From Arabidopsis thaliana (taxonomy: Eukaryota > Streptophyta > Magnoliopsida > Brassicales > Brassicaceae), in assembly GCF_000001735.4 (NCBI RefSeq), contig NC_003076.8, forward strand, positions 4,774,001 to 4,838,000: a stretch of DNA of 64,000 bases, in the 5' to 3' direction. The position numbers and the translations under genes are program-made. Each line of letters opens with the position of its first letter. The stretch's first letter is position 1. A model generated the notes under the pieces. That model had not been told where the DNA came from. It did not search any database and worked only from the letters and a program-made list of their open reading frames with translations. Of the stretch, positions 12,190 through 20,768 are shown one piece after another.

Positions 12190-13618
12190 TTAGCTCTGTG
12201 AGAGCTCGCGGCTTCGTTTAGCTGCAGCAACAACTGCATTCATAAGTGTTGCCCGGAAAGAGCCTTTCTCTAGTTCATGAACTCCGGCTATTGTAGTGCC
12301 GCCAGGTGAGGTAACATCATCTTTCAACACACCTGGATGCTTCCCAGTTTTGCTAACCATCGTTGCAGCTCCAAGAACCTGTAATAGGAAACAAAAAACC
12401 TCAAAGCTTAGGGTTCTCTTTCTAGTTTCGGTATTCAATACCATAATAAAGCAGATTAAAGAAGCGATGTAGATGTTCACTGACGGTCTGTGAAGCTAAA
12501 CTCAATGCAAGCTCTCGGGGTAAACCAGCAGCTACTCCTCCATCGGCTAAAGCTTCAATTGCTAAAAATATGTATGCTGGTCCACTTCCACTGTAAAAAG
12601 TTTGAAATTTTCTTGATTAGTGACTTGAACAACTCAAGCATTTCAGCAGCTACAGTGTTTTCCTGTACCTGAGACCAGTGACAGCATCAAACATTTTCTC
12701 ATCAGCTTTCAATATCTTCCCCACCGCGCCAAACAACATAGCAACAATTGCTCCATCCTCTTCCGTTGCTCCTGTGCCAAGGCTCATAACTATATACACA
12801 CAACATAATTGGCAAATGTAAGCATTTGACAGCTTCAGAGAGAAACAGAAATCACAAACAAAATTCAGAAATATCACAAATGCGAACACTCTGATAAACT
12901 ATACCTGAAGCTGCCTCACCAACAGCGGCAGGTGTATTAGGCATCACCCTTATGAATCGATCTTGACCAGACCATTCCTAAAAACAAAAAGGAGAGACCT
13001 TTATGTTTTTTAACCAAATTGAGCTCTAGAAACTCACAATGCAACACCATGGATAGTGACAACTTAAATGGCAAATGTATAGGAGTATAAATGATGCAAA
13101 ACCTGTAAATCATTCAACTTGATTCCAGCTGCAACAGAAACCAGAATCTTATTCTTTGAAAGCTTCGACTTTAATTCTGTGACAGCCTTCTTAACTACAT
13201 CATATGAAAGGTACAACTTTAAGTCAACACAAAATTACATTGATGAATCAATCATATAATCAATGGATAGGTAAGAAATATATATACCAACTTGAGGTTT
13301 CACAGAGAATATGACAACATCGCTTTCTTTAACAACCTGTCATTTTTTTGAAGATCGTCAATCTCAATTTAGTTCATCACCACAACAACAACAACAAGAC
13401 ATTGAAAAAGAACTTACTTCTTCGCTAGTGGAGAAGACATTGACGCCAAAGGATTCGAAGACATCACGGCGATTGAGATTTGAGTGAACGGCGGTGCATA
13501 TACGATTAGGAGGAAGCACACCGGAAGCAACCACACCTCTAGCTATACTCTCCGCCATTTTACCAGCTCCGATGAATCCTACCTTGAAACTCTCCGCCGG
13601 AATCGGAAGAATCTCCAT
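12190..13618 (-). CDS. P5CR: Pyrroline-5-carboxylate reductase
   Basis: Reduces delta1-pyrroline-5-carboxylate to proline with NAD(P)H, the last step of proline synthesis. Seven exons, right to left: 13418-13618, 13288-13336, 13103-13194, 12905-12977, 12669-12789, 12485-12590, 12190-12378; 276 residues, the family length. The N-terminal Rossmann motif [16 protein letters not shown] is at about residues 13-28; [23 protein letters not shown] and the C-terminal signature [16 protein letters not shown] are present. There is no targeting peptide. The start at 13618 is the only in-frame Met before the Rossmann strand. Only 12 bp upstream of the ATG, at 13631, the sequence becomes retrotransposon LTR in the same orientation, so the native promoter is missing or displaced. 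A copy of part of exon 5 and intron 4 lies at 25572. Confidence 0.97.
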
Positions 13619-13630
13619 CGGGAAAATTTA

Positions 13631-14011
13631 ACGGGCCGGCTGGCGAGATACTTCGGACGGGTGAGCTGACGAGCTGCTTGAGACGGGCGAGCTGATGAGC
13701 TACTTGAGACGGACCGGCTGACGAGATGCTTCAGACGGGTGATCTGACGAGCTGCTTGAGACGGGCCGGCTGGCGAGATACTTCAGACGGGTGAGCTGAC
13801 GAGCTGCTCTTTGTCTCTAAGTGTCCTCGCGGCCTCCCCCTTTGACAAGACATGCTATTCCGTATTTATAGCCTTCTGCGCGTGTAGGGCATTCATCGAG
13901 GGATTTGACGAAACTACCCTTCGCCTTAATACTCCTTGGTTTGGAACTTATTTTGGGCTTTTGACTTGGGTTTGGGCATTGGGCCAAGTAGGCCCAATCC
14001 GACCCCTAACA
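13631..14011 (-). mobile_element. Truncated 3' LTR of retrotransposon A
   Basis: On the minus strand it starts TGTTAGGGGTC at 14011 and matches the complete LTR at 25963-26858. Aligned over 26516-26858 by eye there are 3 substitutions and one 38-bp length difference. It breaks off at 13631, where the P5CR leader begins, so the last roughly 550 bp of the LTR are lost. It includes 26-bp tandem units (GACGGGTGAGCTGACGAGCT and variants) at 13631-13806. A polypurine tract (GGGGGGCAAC on the minus strand, 14012-14021) sits immediately upstream, as expected for a 3' LTR. Confidence 0.85.
13861..13871 (-). promoter_or_regulatory. LTR-A TATA box upstream of P5CR
   Basis: CTATAAATACG on the minus strand, about 145 bp into the LTR, is a strong TATA box. 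Transcription would start near 13835 and run into P5CR with a leader of about 215 nt. No ATG occurs on the minus strand between 13840 and the P5CR ATG. Confidence 0.55.
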
Positions 14012-14505
14012 GTTGCCCCCCAATCCTGATGCATCGTTGATGACGTGGATCAGGATTTCAGGTGCACGAAACTCAATCGAAGGAAGTGAAAAGTCGCGCA
14101 TGGGGAAGACGCAATGTTTGGTTTGTCTTTCATGATTCTCAAGGTTCGAGGATCGAAACGTCGCGTGGCTATCAAAGTATAGGCTGCTATTACGGCAATG
14201 TGCTGTCTCGGTGATAGTCAAGCGAGACGACAAGGAAGGTTAAAAGGGTCGCCTCGGCTGTTGCGTGACCGTCGCATTTCTGAAGAGCCTCCTGGATCAA
14301 AGTGGTCGTCTGGTGTTCGAGTTGGGATGTTCGAGTCATTCGAAAGTGGTTCTTTGAGGGGGAGAGGGAAGAGACGAGGGTCGTTAATCGTGATGAACAA
14401 CGAGCTAGCGTTCCGAACTCGTCCGATGCGTTTTGCGTGCCAATGATCATTATTGGAGTTATCGTTTCGTTTGAAGGAGGCGTTCCTTTTGCTTTGAACT
14501 CTGGT
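14012..14505 (-). mobile_element. 3' internal remnant of retrotransposon A
   Basis: Runs from the polypurine tract to the border of element B. It is GC-richer than the genome average, like the LTR. There are open stretches on both strands but no recognised domain. Confidence 0.5.
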
Positions 14506-14660
14506 GATGTTAAGCAAAGCACGTGTTGTGAGCTGGCGAGCTGGCAATGTGAAGTCAGGGATGTTAAGCAAAGCACGTGTTGTGAGCTGGCGAGCTGGCA
14601 ATGTGAAGTCAGGGATGTTAAGCAAAGCACGTGTGTTGTGAGCTGGCGAGCTGGCAATGC
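14506..14660 (+). repeat. 54-bp tandem repeat x3, each with a G-box
   Basis: Units begin GATGTTAAGCAAAGCACGTG at 14506, 14560 and 14614. Each contains CACGTG (14520-14525, 14574-14579, 14628-14633) and GAGCTGGCGAGCTGGCAAT. The same unit is found in the related LTR copies at 17418-17446 and, inverted, at 25486-25870. Confidence 0.9.
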
Positions 14661-14967
14661 AAATGGACGTTAACGGCGATCGTTATTAACGTGGTTAACG
14701 TTTACTTTCTTTACCTTTTTGTATAAGAGCAACATGTTATGCTCATGCTTTCATTATCGAATAATCTGGTTGTAATCTCTCTCTAGAGACTTCTAGATTT
14801 CCCTCATCGTTTTACCGGAGCTCTCGTCGAGTCTCTTGTAGGTGAGAAGTTGATATCGCGTCTCTTTACGAACGTTGTATCAAGTGTGTTAATCGGAGTA
14901 CTTTGTTTTCATCTCTCTGTTCTATTGATTTCAAACTCTGTCTATTCATTTCTGGTTTACGTTAACA
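14508..14967 (+). mobile_element. 5' LTR of retrotransposon B
   Basis: Starts TGTTAAGC and ends CGTTAACA, directly before a primer-binding site. It has a TATA-like TTGTATAAGAG at about 14718-14728. Near-identical in reverse to 25158-25560. The LTR may have lost about 70 bp at its 5' end, because the 3' LTR starts with TGTTATAGG and has extra sequence before the first repeat unit. Confidence 0.75.
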
Positions 14968-14968
14968 C

Positions 14969-14981
14969 TGGTATCAGAGCC
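14969..14981 (+). other. Primer-binding site (initiator tRNA-Met type) of element B
   Basis: TGGTATCAGAGCC, one base after the LTR, is the classical plant PBS complementary to the 3' end of initiator tRNA-Met. Confidence 0.9.
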
Positions 14982-15000
14982 AAGCGTTTCCTCGGAATCA

Positions 15001-17151
15001 ATGGCAGAAACTCGTTCGCAGATGTTTTATCGGGAGGTTTCAGCTATTCACGAAACTATGTATCCGTCATTGAAAGTGGTTTGTGGTCACAAATCTGATG
15101 TGCGTTCCGGCAAAGCGGCGACGACGAATCAGCAATTTGGTGTTCAATCCTCACCGTGCATCGGAGAATCAATGTTGGATACGAGAGCTTACAACATTGG
15201 AAGATCCTCACAGCTGATATCTACAGCTCCGATCGTCACTCCTGACACCAGCAAAGAGAGAGTCGGTATGTCGAACAAATATTTTCCATTGGAAGAGAGA
15301 TCTGATTTTGCGAGACTTGAGCATCTCAGATTTAATGGTGATAGAATTACAGAATGGTTGTTCCAGATTGAACAATTTTTCTTAATTGATCGTACTCCGG
15401 AGGAATTGAAAGTTGGTTTCGCTTCACTCCATTTCGATGACACTGCTGCGACTTTGCACCAATCAATTGTACAATCGATGTGGTGGAAGCATGTTAGGCA
15501 TGATTGGTGGAGTTACAAACTGTTGTTGCAAGTGAGATATGATGAGCATGTTAATGACTCGATTGCAAAACTGACACAGTTGCAGGAGACTGAAGGAATA
15601 GAGGAGTATCATGCTCGATTTGAGTTGATTAGCACTAGATTGAACTTCGCTGAAGATTACTTGGTTAGTGTTTACTTGGCAGGTTTGAGAACTGATACTC
15701 AACTGAATGTTAGGATGTTTGGACCTCAGACAATTCAACAATGTTTAATGTTGGGAAGATTATATGAGATGGCTCACCCAAAGAGTGTGCTTATCAGAAA
15801 AGAGAGTGATGATTATCAGAAAGAAGCTCAACATGTTTCAAGTAATGCTGCAGGAACTTCTATGATTAATGATGGTAATTGCATGATAGGTAATGATGGA
15901 GATCGATTCCTTAGTGGTTCAGACTTGGTAGAGAATGCGGTTGCGACGGTGAAGAAATATTTGGTTGAAATTGATGATGCTGTGTCTAGTGATGATGATC
16001 AAAATTCGGATGCTGGGGACGTATTTGGATTCAACATAGAAGAGTGTGAAACAGATTCATGGATTGAACATAAGCCGTTGATTCAAGATCAAGCCGCGTT
16101 TCACTCCATAGACATAGAAGGTGTCTCACAACTTCAGAAGGTTCGTTCAAACCTTAAGGATTTTGATAAAGTTGATGCAACAATGAATCAAATGCTGTCA
16201 TCAATTGGATTTGTTGTTGATGAATTACACTCTAGTTGTGGAAGTGCTACCGTCCATGTCCAGAAGAAGCCTAGTAAGTCTCTCAAATCCTGGAAGTTCA
16301 AATTTAAAACCAGCTCACAAGACCAAGGGGATCATGAATCACTTCCAATAGGGTTACATATCAGATTCAAGTCCTGGAAATTTAAGTTCGTGAATAGAAA
16401 TTTACAAATGATGAGAGAACATGGATATACAACACACTTTCAGCTAATGTCTGATAAGAGAGAACATCAAGAGATGTTCATTGTGGCCAGGATTGTTGAT
16501 GTGAGATGTTTGCTTAGCATGATACTTGGGATAACAGAGAGTGATGCAGGTCATGGAGAACAATTTGTGTATGATCGGATTACAATGGTAAAGAGGCTGC
16601 TGTTGCAAACCAGTTTAGTCATTCAAGAAGTGATGAGAAACAAAAAGATCAAGTTTACCAAACGGTGGTGGTTCAAGTATAAATTTGGGGAAGAGGGTTT
16701 CACGAGACTGAATTCTTTCAATTTGCGTATGACTTATCATTTTGCGGTTTGGCATTGTTGGAAGAGCAAGACCATGGTGCATGTTGAAATGAGTGGTGAT
16801 CACTGGTCTTGGATGGTCTTAGTCATGAAATCTACAACATCTAGCTTTTTGTCACTTCTCTATGATCGAAGAATGGGAGATCCAAGCAGACATGAAACGG
16901 GTCGGGAGATTGTGTCACTTCAGGGTCAAATTCACACTGGTTCTCCTATGATTCAGTGCATAAAGATGAGCTTCAGCATTCTCCTTCTTCAGGGTCTGTT
17001 TCAGAGTTTGACAATGAAGATGCTCACATATATGCACTTGTTTGGTAGCAAAAGTTGTGTTTCAACTTTGGGAGTGAGGAAATTAGGCAAAGATTGGTGG
17101 TTTAAATACAAGACAGATGCAAGGGCTACAGATTTACTGACAAATCCGTAG
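15001..17151 (+). CDS. Gag-like protein of non-autonomous LTR retrotransposon B (716 aa)
   Basis: The single long ORF of element B, starting MAETRSQMFYREV 20 bp after the primer-binding site. Residues about 95-260 look like a Ty3-type retrotransposon gag domain: LEHLRFNGDRITEWLFQIEQ, then FASLHFDDTAATLHQSI, LLLQVRYDE, EEYHARFELISTRL and YLVSVYLAGLRTDTQL. No zinc knuckle, protease, reverse transcriptase or integrase follows. The second half is unusual: an acidic stretch (VSSDDDQNSDAG) and then four short basic-aromatic motifs, SWKFKF twice and WWFKYK twice. The ORF is intact over 2.1 kb, which fits a young insertion. The element would need enzymes in trans. It is not a host gene. Confidence 0.8.
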   Translation: MAETRSQMFYREVSAIHETMYPSLKVVCGHKSDVRSGKAATTNQQFGVQSSPCIGESMLDTRAYNIGRSSQLISTAPIVTPDTSKERVGMSNKYFPLEERSDFARLEHLRFNGDRITEWLFQIEQFFLIDRTPEELKVGFASLHFDDTAATLHQSIVQSMWWKHVRHDWWSYKLLLQVRYDEHVNDSIAKLTQLQETEGIEEYHARFELISTRLNFAEDYLVSVYLAGLRTDTQLNVRMFGPQTIQQCLMLGRLYEMAHPKSVLIRKESDDYQKEAQHVSSNAAGTSMINDGNCMIGNDGDRFLSGSDLVENAVATVKKYLVEIDDAVSSDDDQNSDAGDVFGFNIEECETDSWIEHKPLIQDQAAFHSIDIEGVSQLQKVRSNLKDFDKVDATMNQMLSSIGFVVDELHSSCGSATVHVQKKPSKSLKSWKFKFKTSSQDQGDHESLPIGLHIRFKSWKFKFVNRNLQMMREHGYTTHFQLMSDKREHQEMFIVARIVDVRCLLSMILGITESDAGHGEQFVYDRITMVKRLLLQTSLVIQEVMRNKKIKFTKRWWFKYKFGEEGFTRLNSFNLRMTYHFAVWHCWKSKTMVHVEMSGDHWSWMVLVMKSTTSSFLSLLYDRRMGDPSRHETGREIVSLQGQIHTGSPMIQCIKMSFSILLLQGLFQSLTMKMLTYMHLFGSKSCVSTLGVRKLGKDWWFKYKTDARATDLLTNP

Positions 17152-17333
17152 AAAGAGTAACTACGAATTAGACAACAGAGGATGATGAAGTTGTCACAAG
17201 CTTGGCGATTCAAGGTTTAGGACTTGGTAAAAGGAAAGCTATGATTCATGTTGATTTATGTGGAAGAGGCTACATGGAGTTACTCTATAAACTGGCAAAG
17301 ATGTTTCCATGAACCTTGAGGTCAAGGTTCTCT

Positions 17334-17345
17334 GAAGAGGGGAGA
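17334..17345 (+). other. Polypurine tract of element B
   Basis: GAAGAGGGGAGA, followed by TT and the LTR start TGTTATAGG; the usual plus-strand priming site. Confidence 0.75.
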
Positions 17346-17347
17346 TT

Positions 17348-17446
17348 TGTTATAGGAAAACTGAAGTCAAGCTATAGCGTTCAGGGGTCAAGCTGGCGAG
17401 CTGGAAATATGAAGTCAGGGATGTTAAGCAAAGCACGTGTTGTGAG
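17348..17446 (+). mobile_element. Truncated 3' LTR of element B
   Basis: Starts TGTTATAGG after the polypurine tract, includes one 54-bp-type unit with CACGTG at 17434-17439, and stops at 17446 where unrelated minus-strand gag sequence begins. Confidence 0.7.
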
Positions 17447-17566
17447 ATCAAAGGTATAGCTTGACTTTGTAGCGGAACCTCCAACTCCACCTCTTTCCCC
17501 TTTCCGTCACCCTCCTGCGACCTTGTAGTCACCATGTTTTCCGAGGAACTACAGAGCTCTGATACC
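17447..17566 (-). mobile_element. Fragment of a third LTR element (PBS and gag start)
   Basis: On the minus strand GGTATCAGAGCTCTG (17552-17566) resembles an initiator-Met primer site, and an ATG at 17535 opens MVTTRSQEGDGKGKEVELEV, a gag N-terminus typical of plant Ty3-type elements. It is cut off at 17447 by element B. The adjoining 17567-17740 could be the end of its LTR, but the other end is not identified. Confidence 0.5.
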
Positions 17567-18071
17567 TTTGATACAGAGAACTTTCAGGCGACCTCGATCC
17601 CATTATCGCTAAAGGTTGTGATTCTTCATTGAGTATCTTGGAATTTAAGAATTCAAAAAAATATGACCCTCTCATATAAAATGGTGTGTGTGGGTCTGTT
17701 GTGTAATGAAAACATCTACGTTTCATCTTCCTTTTGTTAAACTTTGTTTTGTATTCAAATGATTTGCAGACGGTTTAAGCTCTGTTTTAAGCTATTATCT
17801 CGGCCTACTTGCATTTCTTCACTTTCTCAGTGAAAGAATGATTAATTTTTTTCATTAGAGTGCACAATTGTTAATTAATATTTTCTTGTTATAGAAGCAA
17901 ATTACAAAAAAGCTATCTGACAGATTCCAATGTGATCAGTTCAGTCCAAGCTGTGCTAGTGAAGTCATATTCTTGATTCAAGTAAGAGTTGTGGCTCGAA
18001 AACCAACCATTTGCAGATAAGCTTTCTCCGAGTGAGTGAGTTGAATGATCCAGTTACCCGCCCCCAAGTTA

Positions 18072-19868
18072 TCAATCTTCCATGAATCTCTGTTTGCATC
18101 TCCTTCTAGTCATCTGAGCCCATCTCGCAAAGATCTCTGCTGCAGCAAACTTACCTGAGAACTTAGCTCTCTGTGCCAATTCCTCAAATATCTCCGGTTG
18201 TCCCCCTCTGTGGAAATCAGCTGCAAACTTGTTATAATCAATCAAAGGGGTTTTCATTCCTTTGTCAAGCATCTCCTCCAAGTATCTGCATGCCTCTCTC
18301 GACTTCCCTTCACTTATAAGCCCTCTGATCAAAACCGTGTAGGAGTTATCGTCAGGACAAATCCCTTTCTTGATCATCTCGTCCCAAACTGCTCTCCCCA
18401 TCTCATAGTTTCTCGCCACGAAGTAAGATTTCATTATCATGTTGAACGTGTGTATCGATGGCTCAATTTCGTTCTGGATCATCTTGTTGTAGATCCTTGT
18501 GCCATGTTCCGGCATTTTCTGGTTCGCCATCAGTTTGATCAACGCATTATACGTTTTGCCATCCGGAGGGTGTCCCTTTTCTTGCATCTCCTTGAGCAGT
18601 TCGTAAACAGTATCCAGCTTCTTCTGAGTCCCAAACCCCGTGATCAGACACGTGTAAACCGCAGCATCAGGTTGCAACCCGGAATCAACCATGTCATCAA
18701 AGTACTCAATGGCAGTTTCCATGCTCGACTGTTTGCAGAAGTCCCGGATCATGATGGTATAGCTACGGACATTAGGGCAAGGTCCCTTGGATTTCATAAC
18801 ATGGAACAATTTGATCGCATCTGATTTTTTCATACTCCTCAACAACCCTTCAAGCATTACGTTGTGAGCTACAATGTCAGGTTTCAATCCGTGATCAATC
18901 ATATCATTCCAGATTCTAGCTGCTTCTATCAAGTTCCTCACCCTGCACCAACCATTGAGTAGAACAGTGTAAGTCATCATATTAGGTGTAAACCTCTCCT
19001 TCAGCTTATCAAACAGAACCTGAGCTTCTTTTCCAAGCTTAGCCCTGCCAAGACTATCAAGCAAGCAATTAATGGTTTCAACACCAATCTTAAACTTGTA
19101 CTTCTTCATCAACTCAAAGATACCAACAGCTTTCTTCCTCTCTTTCGCAGCAGCGAAAGCTTTCATCGCGATAGTGAATGTCTCCATCGTCAATAGACCT
19201 TTCGTACCCATCTCTTCGAGTACCGAAACCATCGTCTCGAACTGTCTAGTCTTTGCTAAAATACTCATCATGGAGTTATATGTTCTTGAGTCATGAGCAA
19301 ATCCTTGTCTCTCTGCAGCCCAACAGAAGAACCTAAATGCAGGCTTCCTAGCATGTCGAAAACGTTCTAAAACCTCAACGATGAGATCATGTGATAAATC
19401 TAGTTTCATTTCATCAAGAACAGCTTCCATATTTCTATCTAACGCAAACAATTCATCAATCACTTTGCAGACTCTCTCTACTTCTTCCGGATTAGTACTT
19501 GATTCAACACAACTGACCCCAGTTTCTTCATCATTATCGCATTCAGATTCAACTTCTTCATCACATCCATCACTAACATTAGAACTACCACTAGAGAAAC
19601 CTCTACACCCAAGACTCGCATCAAGCAGTTGTACAGAGTGTGGCAATGGAATTTGACGGTAAGGATGATAAGTAGAAGAATGAATCATACGAGAGAAGAG
19701 AGCACCGGAAAATCGTACTTCCTCTTCTCCTCTCCCGCCGATTACGCGGCTTTGACTGGAAATGAATTCATCGGCATCGAATGAAGAAGAGCAAATGAGG
19801 AATCTTCTTAATGAAGTCTGAGTGGAGCTTCTTCTCCTAGAGAGATAGAGCCATGGAGCAGCAGCCAT
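18072..19868 (-). CDS. Pentatricopeptide repeat protein (At5g14820-like), intronless
   Basis: A P-class PPR protein of 598 residues, predicted mitochondrial. Residues 1-100 are an Arg/Ser-rich presequence (MAAAPWLYLSRRRSSTQTSL) and an acidic linker. From about residue 190 to 560 roughly eleven 35-residue repeats follow, e.g. RTYNSMMSILAKT, MMTYTVLLNGWCRVRNLIEA, RSYTIMIRDFCKQ and KTYNALIKLMANQ. The C-terminus is basic and the frame is intact, so it looks functional. From memory it has very close paralogues on chromosome 3 (At3g62470, At3g62540). It sits inside the LTR-bounded nest: element B and a third element end 0.5 kb to its left and a B-type LTR begins 200 bp to its right. Its own site II promoter elements came with it, which argues for DNA-level duplication, not a retrocopy. 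Confidence 0.93.
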   Translation of the reverse strand: MAAAPWLYLSRRRSSTQTSLRRFLICSSSFDADEFISSQSRVIGGRGEEEVRFSGALFSRMIHSSTYHPYRQIPLPHSVQLLDASLGCRGFSSGSSNVSDGCDEEVESECDNDEETGVSCVESSTNPEEVERVCKVIDELFALDRNMEAVLDEMKLDLSHDLIVEVLERFRHARKPAFRFFCWAAERQGFAHDSRTYNSMMSILAKTRQFETMVSVLEEMGTKGLLTMETFTIAMKAFAAAKERKKAVGIFELMKKYKFKIGVETINCLLDSLGRAKLGKEAQVLFDKLKERFTPNMMTYTVLLNGWCRVRNLIEAARIWNDMIDHGLKPDIVAHNVMLEGLLRSMKKSDAIKLFHVMKSKGPCPNVRSYTIMIRDFCKQSSMETAIEYFDDMVDSGLQPDAAVYTCLITGFGTQKKLDTVYELLKEMQEKGHPPDGKTYNALIKLMANQKMPEHGTRIYNKMIQNEIEPSIHTFNMIMKSYFVARNYEMGRAVWDEMIKKGICPDDNSYTVLIRGLISEGKSREACRYLEEMLDKGMKTPLIDYNKFAADFHRGGQPEIFEELAQRAKFSGKFAAAEIFARWAQMTRRRCKQRFMED

Positions 19869-19944
19869 GGAAGCTCGACGGCGATTAGCAATGGCGAAGT
19901 CGGTGAAAAGCCACTGATTTACGGCGGAGAGCTCTTCACGTATT

Positions 19945-20003
19945 TGGGCCTTTGTTTGATTAGAAGCTTTGAGTGATAATAATTTTGACCCATTAAAGGC
20001 CCA
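19945..20003 (-). promoter_or_regulatory. Site II elements upstream of the PPR gene
   Basis: TTGGGCC near 19945 and AGGCCCAT near 19998, about 80-135 bp upstream of the start codon, match the TGGGCC site II motif seen at other PPR promoters. Confidence 0.4.
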
Positions 20004-20066
20004 TTGATCTGGTCACATATAACCATTGGGTCCACCAGGAGCATTAAAGCTCAAACGCATATAAAC

Positions 20067-20260
20067 GAGCTGGCGAGCTGGCAATATGAAGTCGGATGTT
20101 AGGCAAAGTACTTGTGAGCTGGCGAGCTGGGGAGCTGGCAATGCAAATGGACGTTAACGGCGATCGTTATTAACGTGGTTAACGTTTACTTTCTTTACCT
20201 TTTTGTATAAGAGCAACATGTTATGCTCATGCTTTCATCATCGAATAATCTGTAATCTTC
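20067..20260 (+). mobile_element. B-family LTR fragment
   Basis: GAGCTGGCGAGCTGGCAATATGAAG to about CATCGAATAATCTG matches element B LTR (14640-14765), including TTTTTGTATAAGAGCAACA. The G-box is mutated (AAGTACTTG). Beyond 20260 the similarity ends and no primer-binding site follows. Confidence 0.7.
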
Positions 20261-20414
20261 AGAATTCTCTAGAACCTTTGTAAGTGCTAGATTTCTCTCA
20301 CATCGAGAGCTAGCTGAATCATTTGGTGTTTTATGAACATCGATTGATTGTTTGGTTTCGAATGATAATTGGAGATTTGGATTGTTCTTGTGAATCGCAG
20401 GTTTCCCTGTAACA

Positions 20415-20507
20415 CACTCGTCTGGATGAGGTCGAACAAACGATTAGGGCATTGGACATTCGTTCGGAGGATTGGGAGAAAGCTGGTCTGCAACTAGTGT
20501 GGCCCAT
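20415..20507 (+). repeat. 93-bp exact copy of 21961-22053
   Basis: CACTCGTCTGGATGAGGTCG through GTGTGGCCCAT occurs in both places with no difference seen by eye. The upstream copy is isolated between an LTR fragment and the start of element D, so it is a secondary duplication. Confidence 0.85.
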
Positions 20508-20768
20508 TACTTCCATTCTTCATGAGATTACCCTCTTTTAAATGGAAGTTTTCCCTTCACACGACCTCAGGTTCCGCTTATGGCGATCTCGATTGTCGAC
20601 CTAAATCTTCTGGCGAGCTCATGACTTAGTTCAATCGAATTCTCGATTTTATTCACGTTATCCTCGGGAAATCATTTTCCGCCGCTTGCAAGAAGAATCA
20701 AAGGTAGCTCTCGCTCTCTCCTCTGCGAATTATTTTGTACTCTCGATTCTTTATCGATTTTTCCGGCA

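Noticed and set aside
14190-14673. Overlapping ORFs of 123-155 residues on both strands with repeated ELASWQCEVRDVKQSTC
   Set aside because: They are translations of the 54-bp tandem repeat (54 is divisible by 3, so frames stay open). No codon or domain evidence.
14969-14981. tRNA gene fragment (initiator Met)
   Set aside because: Only the 13 bases complementary to the tRNA 3' end are present, directly after an LTR; this is a primer-binding site.
15001-17151. 716-residue ORF as a host gene
   Set aside because: It lies between an LTR plus primer-binding site and a polypurine tract plus LTR, and its first half is gag-like.
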